A stretch of 64,000 nt of DNA, from NCBI RefSeq assembly GCF_014643835.1, contig NZ_BMKD01000001.1, forward strand, positions 1,178,001 through 1,242,000, read 5' to 3'. This DNA comes from Mucilaginibacter rubeus (lineage in GTDB: Bacteria; Bacteroidota; Bacteroidia; Sphingobacteriales; Sphingobacteriaceae). Positions within the stretch are counted from its first letter, which is position 1; each line of letters opens with the position of its first letter. Of the stretch, positions 7,734-15,703 are shown piece by piece. The translations under genes were made by a program, and so were the position numbers. The notes under the pieces were generated by a model. It saw nothing but the letters and a program-made list of their open reading frames with translations, was not told the origin of the DNA and did not search any database.

Positions 7734-8771
7734 TCAGGATTTCACAATGACCTCAACGTCAAAAGTATGCTCATTTTTATTTCGAATTCCATTCAAGTCG
7801 TGAAAATTTGCGATATCCCTCGTCTTTTTATAAGGATCCCAAACGAAGCAAAATAACTTTTTTAGCCATTTACACTCATGGTACGACTCGAAATCCACCT
7901 TTAATTGCTCAATGAAGTGAGTTTCATTACTGTCAGCTGACTTGATCATTTTTACTTCGATAAGAATGTCTTCCTGCCTCAATATCAAATCTATTTTAGT
8001 TGATTTGCCCCCAACCTTTGGTATCGGGTCTTCATCCCGTAAAAGGGGAAAAACACATTTCAAAATGACATATAATATGTCTTGAACGTCATATTCGTCC
8101 ACGATTGCATATGCAGGATGACCTTTTCGTCTTTCCTTGACAACTTTTTGTACGGCGTTACTAAAATTATTCAATATATCCCTAACCATCTCTTCAGCCT
8201 GCTTATTTAGATATTTCACCTTCAATAATACAGATTCAAGATCTTCAAACAATATCTGCAATTGAAAATCTGGTTCTACCTTTGACAAATAAAGTATAGC
8301 ATTATCTAAGTCCTGCTCATGACAAACAGAGATATTTAGTATATATCTTATTACAGTTGAAATCGGATCCGAAGTGCGACTGTTTACCTCTTGAACCAAT
8401 AGCGCTGTATAATCCGGTGCGAGCTTAGCAATAAAATATTTTTGTTTCAGCTCGCTTTGCGCAAACTTCTGGTCCATCACAGATTTTAGTCCTATATTAT
8501 CAGCTAGATATAGTCCCAGAAATTTATAAATATTGGATGTCGCATCCATACCTTTTATTTTGGGTTTACTGACAATGCTTTGAATCACCTTACTTTCAAT
8601 ATTTTCCTGCTTATAACCTTTCAACGCAACTTCCTCGTCCGGCGTTAGCTCAAAATTATTATGAAAGAGTTTTTGAGGCGAAGCGATCGCCAAATAAGCC
8701 GCCAATTCAATATTTCGATTTTGGGATAGCCGACGTAGGTTTTCGAGAATATATTGTCTTAAATAAACCAT
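7734..8771 (-). CDS. PD-(D/E)XK nuclease, pAgo-associated effector
   Basis: 345 residues. The C-terminal third has a restriction-endonuclease-like core: Asp261 in KIDLILRQ and Glu272-x-Lys274 in IEVKMIK, the D...ExK arrangement. It is followed by EQLKVDFESY and LFCFVWDPY, as in the DpnII/MboI-like nuclease domain seen beside Argonautes. The N-terminal 200 residues are helical and unrecognised. Its start overlaps the Argonaute stop by 13 bases, so the two are co-translated. Inactive long Argonautes of the B group are known to activate co-encoded nucleases after guide-directed target recognition, leading to abortive infection. I infer the same here. Confidence 0.8.
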   Translation of the reverse strand: MVYLRQYILENLRRLSQNRNIELAAYLAIASPQKLFHNNFELTPDEEVALKGYKQENIESKVIQSIVSKPKIKGMDATSNIYKFLGLYLADNIGLKSVMDQKFAQSELKQKYFIAKLAPDYTALLVQEVNSRTSDPISTVIRYILNISVCHEQDLDNAILYLSKVEPDFQLQILFEDLESVLLKVKYLNKQAEEMVRDILNNFSNAVQKVVKERRKGHPAYAIVDEYDVQDILYVILKCVFPLLRDEDPIPKVGGKSTKIDLILRQEDILIEVKMIKSADSNETHFIEQLKVDFESYHECKWLKKLFCFVWDPYKKTRDIANFHDLNGIRNKNEHTFDVEVIVKS

Positions 8772-10759
8772 AATTTATCGCTTACTGCCTTTAGTCTATC
8801 AAAATCCCAACCATCCACTTTCTTTAATTCTTCAGTCATTTTCGCCATCAAAGATGGATACATAATTGTTACTGTTCGCTTCGACGGCATATAACTGCGA
8901 TGCGATAAATGTGAAAACCAAAAAACTTGCTTCGCAATGTAAAACAAGCTTGTAAAATCTGATCTCTTGTCTATGTCAATCTTTAAGGGTAAATCACTCT
9001 TAGGAACAAAATGTAATAACGCAGAATGACGACTCAATTGAATATATGTACCTTGTCTGATGTCAGATATTCCGTCATTGGAGTACACGCGATAATTATG
9101 ACCATATCCTAAATGGACAAGGGCAAACTCAAAGTTGTATGCAACCAAGCGATTCTTTAAATTTTCGATTGCTTTTATTTCATATTCTTCACTGGCGGAT
9201 TTGAACAAATGAAAGATTAAACGAAACTTTCCAGTTTTACTCATTTCTTCAAGTAGAGGGGAAAGTGTCTTAAATAAATGATTCTCTAGACTTACAGGAT
9301 AGGTAGCGAATGTGGACAACGGTGAACAATCTCCGGTCATATATCGTCCGTCGTTGTGAAAAACTTGGGCGATCCCTAACACAAATTCCCCGCTATCAGA
9401 AACCGTAGAGCCTATGCCTATCACAAGCTCATCCCTTAATCGGTCTTCTTTTTCAATCGTCCAGGCTGTACCTCCTAATTTTGCGTAGGTATTCAAAGCG
9501 ATATTCGTCATTGTGAAATTACTCAAATTTTGACGGATCGTTTCAATTTGAATATCCTGAGTAGGAATACCGTTACCAATCAGCTTTGCTTTGCATACAA
9601 AATATGGTGAAAATTGAGGCTGGAGTTTTTCTTGTGCTTCGTTTACAATGACATATACGAGTTGACATTCTAATAAATCATCTTCATAAAGTCTTTCTTT
9701 GTAGCTATCTAAATCTGTTCCGGAAATAGTTTTGAAAACGAATGAAAGGGAATTAAAATGAAAAGTTTCCTTCAATTTGTTTTCGATCTTTCTAACGAAC
9801 CCTTCAGTTTCACCTTGATAGGCTGCCGGACAAATTACACCTATTTTCATTGCCTTATGCTGATAAAGTTCTAATGAATAAGGTTGGTAAGCTTGAACCA
9901 TTTTATCATAATAAATTAATCCTTCAGTATTTTTACGATTGCTGTAAAAATATCTTTGAGGTTTTCCGATAACTTCGGACTTGATAATGTCAGTATCAAA
10001 TGGTAAGTATTTTCGGCTAATTGATTTGACTCTTAAACCAAATGGCATAACAATATTATCCCGATTTTTATGCAACCATTCCTGAAAGCCAATTATGATT
10101 TGAAAAACTTTGCTGTTTTTGTTTTCTTGAATAACTGCTTTTTCGTATATTTCTCTAACGCCACGAGAATCTAGAAATCGCTTAATAGATGAGAGATTTG
10201 CAAAAATAACATCTTCGTTGCCCTTTAGTCCAGTTGTATCTATTCCCGCAATCGCAAATTCATCTCGTGACCATGTGAAGGTATTTTTAAGCGCTGCCGA
10301 CAGATTAAATCCAAAAAAAAGACGATCTTCTTTAAAAAAGAAAGTAGTTGAAAAGTGAACAACCCGGTTTAAAGATAACCCTCGGATATTATCGTTTAAA
10401 AGATCCTTTTTGGCGATAATTTCCCAAACATTAGCGTGCTTGTTCCTGAATATTCGATAACTACCGCTTTTAGCAATGAGTTCAATTAGGGCAGTTTCAA
10501 ATATTTTAGCCAGTAGTTTCGGTTTGTCTTCAATATTAGCACTCGTTAAACTGGCGCTAGCAGGCAACACAGCTTGATCATTTTTTGGCCACATATGTAT
10601 AAGGCCCTGATCTCGATAGAACCACCAGTCACGATACTGCTCTTTTAAATTTTTAAAAGCTTCTTTTGTCGCAAACAAAGAGTAAGGAAGGGTTGGGAAA
10701 TCGATAGGGCCAGTTGCTGGTATATCGAGGTGAAAAAAATTCAGAAACAGACCACTCAT
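8759..10759 (-). CDS. Prokaryotic Argonaute, long type, catalytically inactive PIWI
   Basis: 666 residues. The MID domain starts near residue 300 (KIGVICPA) and keeps the 5'-phosphate pocket pattern: Lys390, PTQ (399-401) and Lys427 in YAKLGG. The PIWI domain runs from about 445 to the end, but the first catalytic Asp is absent (IGIGS at 447-451) and the second region reads FHLFKSASEEYE instead of a DG motif, so target slicing is not expected. The 300 N-terminal residues leave room for N and PAZ-like parts, which points to the long-B group. It probably uses a short nucleic-acid guide to sense invading DNA or RNA and signals to the overlapping nuclease gene downstream. No genes for guide production are seen. 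Confidence 0.85.
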   Translation of the reverse strand: MSGLFLNFFHLDIPATGPIDFPTLPYSLFATKEAFKNLKEQYRDWWFYRDQGLIHMWPKNDQAVLPASASLTSANIEDKPKLLAKIFETALIELIAKSGSYRIFRNKHANVWEIIAKKDLLNDNIRGLSLNRVVHFSTTFFFKEDRLFFGFNLSAALKNTFTWSRDEFAIAGIDTTGLKGNEDVIFANLSSIKRFLDSRGVREIYEKAVIQENKNSKVFQIIIGFQEWLHKNRDNIVMPFGLRVKSISRKYLPFDTDIIKSEVIGKPQRYFYSNRKNTEGLIYYDKMVQAYQPYSLELYQHKAMKIGVICPAAYQGETEGFVRKIENKLKETFHFNSLSFVFKTISGTDLDSYKERLYEDDLLECQLVYVIVNEAQEKLQPQFSPYFVCKAKLIGNGIPTQDIQIETIRQNLSNFTMTNIALNTYAKLGGTAWTIEKEDRLRDELVIGIGSTVSDSGEFVLGIAQVFHNDGRYMTGDCSPLSTFATYPVSLENHLFKTLSPLLEEMSKTGKFRLIFHLFKSASEEYEIKAIENLKNRLVAYNFEFALVHLGYGHNYRVYSNDGISDIRQGTYIQLSRHSALLHFVPKSDLPLKIDIDKRSDFTSLFYIAKQVFWFSHLSHRSYMPSKRTVTIMYPSLMAKMTEELKKVDGWDFDRLKAVSDKLWFI

Positions 10760-11051
10760 GAAATTAAAAAGATAGGGTTTAGCCCAGTTATAAAAATATG
10801 AATTTAATATTATTCGATTAAAAGAAAAATATTTCCTCTCAATTATGTGATAATGTTATCAATCGATTATTTGTCCATAAAACGATGAGTTTAAGTACCA
10901 CAGTTTTTGAAGAAAAGAAATCTATACTTTGACAAGTAATGATTAGACAAATCTATTCAATACACTGTTAATCAAATAGTATCTACATTAAGCCCCAGCA
11001 ACCAAAGGCAAAAACTCTCTAACGTAAATTATTGATTGTCTCCACTAAACA

Positions 11052-11081
11052 CGGCGACCATGGCTTTTGCCATGGCCGCCG
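11052..11081. repeat. GC-rich 13-bp hairpin
   Basis: The arms 11052-11064 and 11069-11081 (CGGCGACCATGGC against GCCATGGCCGCCG) pair at 12 of 13 positions with a four-base loop. There is no adjacent U-run, so it is either a second stop signal or an unrelated palindrome. Confidence 0.45.
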
Positions 11082-11134
11082 AAAATGCAATATATCCCAA
11101 CCGGTAACACATGAAATAAAATACATGGGAATAA

Positions 11135-11164
11135 AACCCGGTTGGTAGATTTACTAACCGGGTT
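11135..11164 (-). terminator. Rho-independent terminator of the 11173-12075 gene
   Basis: The arms 11135-11147 and 11152-11164 pair at 12 of 13 positions (AACCCGGTTGGTA). On the minus strand the stem is followed by TTTTATT. It sits 8 bases after the stop of the minus-strand gene. Confidence 0.75.
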
Positions 11165-11172
11165 CGCCCCTC

Positions 11173-12075
11173 TTACCAGTTTTGCTTTTTGACAAATGTT
11201 TTTATCTCCTTCAGGCTGATCTTATGACAGCCTACCCTAATAAAATCCTTATTAATCTCTTCAACTCGGTATTTGTCCATAAGTGTCATGTTGCATTCAG
11301 TACATCCACCATTATTGATTGCCTCGATAACAAAGCCATAAAAACGCTTGGCAATGGCTTCAGGAATTTCAACGCGTTGTGAAGTCTGTACTCGTTTGCT
11401 CTTCGAGTCAAAGCGAAGATAATCGAAGCCGATGCGTGTTTTGACATAAGTGGTTTTGAAGGCCCGCCAATCCTTTAGTTGTGCCTGATGAATTTTAAAA
11501 TCCCGCTTGTATCTCTTTTCTTCTTCCACCTTCCTGAAGGCAGCTTCTTTCTGAACAATCGCCGAATACTGATCTAAATTCTGAATAGCACCCGCCTCGA
11601 TCAGATTTTCAGGAACCGCCAACCCATAAAATTCTGCATATTTTTCTGCGTCACTAAACACGCCTCTGATCTGCGAAACATATTTTTCCGGCTTTCTTGC
11701 TGTCTGAAGATTACCGGCAATCACCTTTATCTCTTCATACCACTTTTCGAAAACTTGTTCATGATCCATTCCCGCCACAGGCACCCGTAGTTGCGTCAAA
11801 TGGTTGGAGGCGCTTAAAACGATATTCACTTGCCCATTAGTAGTATTACTATTTTTTTCACGGGTAATAATAACCGCATGCTGTCCCCTATCGTTTTGCG
11901 TATGATAACCGATCAGAAAATGTGAGCCATACGACCAGATGCGGTCGTTTTCAAAGTAAAAGTTCCCTGAAGCTGTACGTGCATCGCTCTGAGAGCGGTT
12001 TGCCCAAAGGTGGGCAACGGTGTGTTTGTCAACTACTCTTTTCATCCTGTTCTGCCTTAAGTGTTTAGAAATCAT
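11173..12075 (-). CDS. Hypothetical protein of mobile-element type
   Basis: 300 residues, soluble. The first 90 residues (VAHLWANRSQSDARTASGNF, then WSYGSHF and AVIITREKNSNTT) resemble a short domain I recall from phage and plasmid hypothetical proteins of Bacteroidota, but I cannot name it. A long basic helix lies around 170-205 (AAFRKVEEEKRYKRDFK). The C-terminus has a Cys pair (GGCTECN) near 258. It has its own terminator and a long untranslated upstream region. It is probably accessory-element cargo; the function is unknown. An alternative start at Met11 is possible. Confidence 0.7.
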   Translation of the reverse strand: MISKHLRQNRMKRVVDKHTVAHLWANRSQSDARTASGNFYFENDRIWSYGSHFLIGYHTQNDRGQHAVIITREKNSNTTNGQVNIVLSASNHLTQLRVPVAGMDHEQVFEKWYEEIKVIAGNLQTARKPEKYVSQIRGVFSDAEKYAEFYGLAVPENLIEAGAIQNLDQYSAIVQKEAAFRKVEEEKRYKRDFKIHQAQLKDWRAFKTTYVKTRIGFDYLRFDSKSKRVQTSQRVEIPEAIAKRFYGFVIEAINNGGCTECNMTLMDKYRVEEINKDFIRVGCHKISLKEIKTFVKKQNW

Positions 12076-12585
12076 TTCGGCAAAAGCCTCAATTGGCCTT
12101 TGATAGAGGCAGAATATTTGCGCGTGGGGCGGGTGAACAATGCTGACTTAAAAAATACTACCCGCACGAAGTAAGGCGTGGAGATTTTTTAAAGGTCACT
12201 TGCATGGCATTGAGAGCCGAAGAGGTATAATTTCGCCTCAGGCAAAGGTCAAATGAAAGACTCAGTTAAACACAAATGCCATTGAAAAGAAAACTCCAGT
12301 AATTGTTCGGCAGGTATATAAATTGAACTGCATCCCGGTTTTAGTACCGGGCGCAGCACCCGGAGGGCATCGGTTTAATTTTGTACCTAGCTTCGAATCT
12401 TCAGACATTTTGAAAAGTCAGGTATACCAATAACCTGTAATATTGCCAGAATATCAGTAGTATCTGTTAGTGGGCTTGATGAGAAAACATCAGGTCTTAC
12501 GAATTAAATAGTTAACAATAATTGATATCGTAAAAAGTGCATTAGAAAACAGCCTGACTCATTTAAATTTGCGGCCACTAAATAA
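12076..12585. other. 510-bp stretch without a gene
   Basis: It separates divergent genes. It includes a small GC hairpin around 12334-12350 (CCCGG/CCGGG). No coding frame is supported. Confidence 0.5.
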
Positions 12586-13389
12586 ATGCTATATTCTATG
12601 GAATGTATTTTTTGCACGAAAACTAATACCGCTAAATCAATAGAACATATCGTATCTGAATCGTTAGGAAATACTACCTACTTAATGGATAGAGGAGCTG
12701 TTTGTGATGATTGCAATAAAAAGTTTTCGAACTCGGAACGTGAAGCGTTAAGCAGCACTATATTTTTAATGGAACGAGCAAGAATGGGAGTTCCCAGCAA
12801 GAAAGGAGCGCCGGCAAGTGGGCAGCTGGGTGGTTTCGGTATACAAGGGAGCCAAAATTTGGTAAAGAATCTCATTTTCCTAACCGGATTAAAAGAAGAA
12901 GACCTGGTGGATTGGGACGCAGACAAAAAGACTTTCACCCTCAAATTACCCACTTTTGAAAAAAATGAAGTTGCCGTATCCAAAACACTTCTAAAAATAG
13001 GCTTAGAAGCATTATATACCTCACAGCGAAAATTGTATAAAAAACATGATTTTACAGAGCTGAGGCAATTCTTGGATAATACCAATCGAATAGACTGGCC
13101 CTTTATTGTTTCGGATGATGAAGTCGGTTCTTTTGAAAGTATACCGATTAATTATCAAAAACATCAACTTAGCAAATTCAGGTGTAAACTCTTGTATCAG
13201 GAAACTAACGATAAGGTTTTATTATTCAAGTTTAGCTATGGGGCTGTAGCAATGGTCATTAACCTTTTAAATAGGGATCTATTATGGATGGAACAATACC
13301 AAACCAATAAATATGATACAATCTACCCTATCCACTTCCGCACAAAATTAGAAAGATTGCTTAGAAGACAAACAAGGGCCACTGATTAA
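12586..13389 (+). CDS. HNH endonuclease (HNH_5-like)
   Basis: 267 residues. The N-terminus carries the zinc-finger HNH pattern: CIFC (residues 7-10), SIEHIVSESLGN with the catalytic-type His, then CDDCNKKFS. This is the layout of the HNH_5 family. The remaining 200 residues are unrecognised and probably give target specificity. A second start at Met5 (12598) would give MECIFC and cannot be excluded. It stands alone on the plus strand between minus-strand genes and could be a stand-alone restriction or homing-type nuclease. HNH_5 genes are common in defence islands, but a defence role here is inference. Confidence 0.8.
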   Translation: MLYSMECIFCTKTNTAKSIEHIVSESLGNTTYLMDRGAVCDDCNKKFSNSEREALSSTIFLMERARMGVPSKKGAPASGQLGGFGIQGSQNLVKNLIFLTGLKEEDLVDWDADKKTFTLKLPTFEKNEVAVSKTLLKIGLEALYTSQRKLYKKHDFTELRQFLDNTNRIDWPFIVSDDEVGSFESIPINYQKHQLSKFRCKLLYQETNDKVLLFKFSYGAVAMVINLLNRDLLWMEQYQTNKYDTIYPIHFRTKLERLLRRQTRATD

Positions 13390-13443
13390 AAAATTAGTAA
13401 AACGTGTAAATCAAATTCCAGCAATGAAGAACCCTATCTCTTT

Positions 13444-14340
13444 TTATTTCGAAAAACTGTTAAAAATTTCGGGCGCAAGCTCATCCCATTCCTTCTTGAT
13501 CAACGATTTACCCTTTAGTTTCAGAAATTGTAAAAGCTGGTCTAATAACATAACAAGTTCGCCAACGCAGTTTTGATAAATAACGATATCATATTCAATA
13601 TGGTGAAGTAACAGGTCATGCGCTTTTGGGCTGAAATGTTGGTATTGACTTAAATATTTAAAAAGCGCTTCCAGGTTGTCGTGCATCTTGATCCCACGGG
13701 CTTTTATAAACCTGAGTTTTGCAGCTTCGGAAATAAAGCCATTACTATCTCCCTGATCAAGCAGATCAATAAAATATTGATTGCTACTTTCTCGTAACTC
13801 ATTATTTTTTTTCCAATTCCCATTTACATCAACAATGTCTGGGTTAGACTTCTTAAATTGTTTTTCAATATTACCAGTATTGGGCTTGACCGAGCCATCC
13901 AGGCTTTCAACATATCGATTAAATTTCTGACTGGCTTTTATGCCTTTAATCGAACTCATGATAAACTCTTTATGAAAAATGGTGAGTTCGTTATTCAGCG
14001 CGATCTGATTGGGATCTGCCAATGCGACTGTGCCGAAGAGATAATAAGAATTAATGATATCATCAATTATGCCCCTATAAATGAGATTTATACTGGTTTT
14101 AAACCTGTAGTCGTCAAACAGCATTGGAAGCAGTAAATTGGCAGATTCAAGATTGAACCTCATTTTCGCCAGCAGTTGAAGAAAGGCGTCACAATGTTTT
14201 AACTGTTTTTCACCATTGCTTGCCAGTAGATATCTAATTAAAAAATTAAGGACCCGATCTTGTCCAAGCTTAAGGTTTTGAAGCCGCTGGTAAAGGCGAT
14301 TGTTTAATTCATCATCAAAGTGTACGTTGTTATAACTCAT
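13444..14340 (-). CDS. Helical hypothetical protein, possibly DUF5677/HEPN-like
   Basis: 298 residues, predicted nearly all helical. The middle (NLIYRGIIDDIINSYYLF) and the late LFKYLSQYQHFSPKAHD recall the arrangement in DUF5677-type proteins, where a helix with Tyr/Ser/His faces a conserved Arg. The similarity is weak. It converges with the HNH nuclease gene and is followed upstream by another helical minus-strand gene. No catalytic motif is certain. Confidence 0.6.
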   Translation of the reverse strand: MSYNNVHFDDELNNRLYQRLQNLKLGQDRVLNFLIRYLLASNGEKQLKHCDAFLQLLAKMRFNLESANLLLPMLFDDYRFKTSINLIYRGIIDDIINSYYLFGTVALADPNQIALNNELTIFHKEFIMSSIKGIKASQKFNRYVESLDGSVKPNTGNIEKQFKKSNPDIVDVNGNWKKNNELRESSNQYFIDLLDQGDSNGFISEAAKLRFIKARGIKMHDNLEALFKYLSQYQHFSPKAHDLLLHHIEYDIVIYQNCVGELVMLLDQLLQFLKLKGKSLIKKEWDELAPEIFNSFSK

Positions 14341-14577
14341 AAAATTTAAATTATTTCACTTGAGACTTGGTGAGGCGCGAGTTTGTCGATGTCCATTAAT
14401 ATACCTTACCAATTGTATTAAAATAGTATTGACCACTGCCTTTAGTCATCTACAACACTAATAAATGCCCTTTAGTAAAATATAACCCGTTCCTACTTAC
14501 GCAGGCCGGAAAATTGTTAAAATCAGCCTGCCCCAAACGAAATCTTGTGTCATTGATACTATATAACTTCTTCGGCG

Positions 14578-15318
14578 CTACGATTCATTGTCATCAGGAA
14601 CAAGAAATATGGACAAATCCCGAACTGGCGGACAACACTCCCCTTTTTTATCGATAGCAGCCACAATATTATTTCCCAACAACCTGCAAACTTGTTTAAT
14701 GTCCGTTATCATATCATGAAGCCTTAAGTTAACAGAAGTGATTTTCCTGCTTTTCTTTGAACCCGTGATTTTGTAAGATCGAAACCAAAGTTTTTTTTCA
14801 TTAAACATTTCCTTATCAGACATTCCGCTGCCACTTTTTTTGAAACCACCAACTCCAAAACTAGACTGCCATCTATAGTAATCACCTTCATAAGAAAGCT
14901 GAAGGAATGGTTCAGCCTGATGGCCAAACTCTTGCAATCTTTCTTCGAAATGTTCAGAGGTATTTCTTAATCCGATAATATCTTCATGAAGTTTGTCGAG
15001 ATTATCATAATTAAACTTTTCAAACACTTTTTGGGGGTTCTTTACTTTACCATCAGCGATTCCCAAGGACAATTTAACACAGCGGATAACTTGAGCATAT
15101 TCAATTACAAAATCATCGATCGCCTTAAACAGCTTGTAGTCCTGGCTAAAATTAATTGTATCTGCTGTAAGCTCTGAAGCAAGCGATTCTACCTTACTAT
15201 AACTTTCAATGGCGTCGATCAACTTGGCACGTAAAAACTCTGCAGTTAAGTCAAATAAATCTCCTTCATTGACTGGCAACGAAGTAAATGGGGCTCTATT
15301 TAACTCTGATATATCCAT
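14578..15318 (-). CDS. HEPN-motif protein
   Basis: 246 residues. The N-terminal half is a helical bundle ending in GLRNTSEHFEERL: Arg118-Asn-x-x-Glu-His123, the RNxxEH(F)xE form of the HEPN signature. The C-terminal half (GDYYRWQSSFG, SYKITGSKKSRKITS) looks like beta strands and is unrecognised. HEPN domains are RNases or their inactive relatives, frequent in abortive-infection and toxin-antitoxin loci. No cognate antitoxin (MNT-type nucleotidyltransferase) is visible next to it. It lies upstream of, and divergent from, the CHAT-gasdermin operon. Confidence 0.65.
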   Translation of the reverse strand: MDISELNRAPFTSLPVNEGDLFDLTAEFLRAKLIDAIESYSKVESLASELTADTINFSQDYKLFKAIDDFVIEYAQVIRCVKLSLGIADGKVKNPQKVFEKFNYDNLDKLHEDIIGLRNTSEHFEERLQEFGHQAEPFLQLSYEGDYYRWQSSFGVGGFKKSGSGMSDKEMFNEKKLWFRSYKITGSKKSRKITSVNLRLHDMITDIKQVCRLLGNNIVAAIDKKGECCPPVRDLSIFLVPDDNES

Positions 15319-15552
15319 TTCAATTCTTTAAACAAACTTACGGGGATCAAATTCTTTGAAGTGATCCTATTGAGCGAATGTTAAAAGTAAAAAAAACACC
15401 CGAATAATCACCGATAGCGTAGACCTATAATTGCAGGCAAATACATACGGTTAAAGGATAGCGTATATCAGCAGGAGCGTACAACTGTCCATCAGGTATC
15501 GTTACTTTCTAAATTATTTGCAACAAATTGATAATTCAAGTACTTTAGATCA

Positions 15553-15693
15553 GTGGCAGCCGGATGTTGCATTATCCGGTTAGACTGCTGGACAAGTATC
15601 GGATCTCCGGAAGGGGATGTTGAATACTGCTTATTCGATCAAGCGATCGGAAAGATCACGGGGGGTATCTTTGTTGAGACCCCCTCGTTTTTT
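15553..15693 (+). ncRNA. Structured leader or small RNA ending in a terminator, before CHAT gene
   Basis: The stretch can fold into a hairpin with stacked arms GCAG-CCGGAT and ATCCGG-(5 bases)-CTGC (15556-15588), a small CGATC/GATCG stem near 15636-15650, and finally the terminator hairpin at 15658-15693. The terminator ends 10 bases before the ATG of the CHAT gene, so transcripts begun upstream must read through it to express the operon. It may be an attenuating leader or an independent small RNA. A 60-codon open frame overlapping it lacks coding character. Confidence 0.45.
15658..15693 (+). terminator. Strong intrinsic terminator directly upstream of CHAT ORF
   Basis: Arm ACGGGGGGT (15658-15666) pairs with ACCCCCTCGT (15679-15688) with one bulge over a 12-base loop, followed by TTTTTT. 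It is in plus orientation and reads into the operon start, which is unusual unless regulatory. Confidence 0.7.
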
Positions 15694-15703
15694 AACCTAA
15701 CTT

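Larger units (their letters stand above)
10760..11172. other. 413-bp non-coding stretch with two hairpins
   Basis: It contains the AT-rich promoter region of the Argonaute operon (10760-11000), a hairpin at 11052-11081 and a terminator at 11135-11164. No gene was seen. Confidence 0.5.
15319..15703. other. 385-bp divergent region upstream of CHAT-gasdermin operon
   Basis: The left half holds the promoter region of the minus-strand HEPN gene. The right half is the structured leader described at 15553-15693. No protein gene is supported. Confidence 0.5.
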
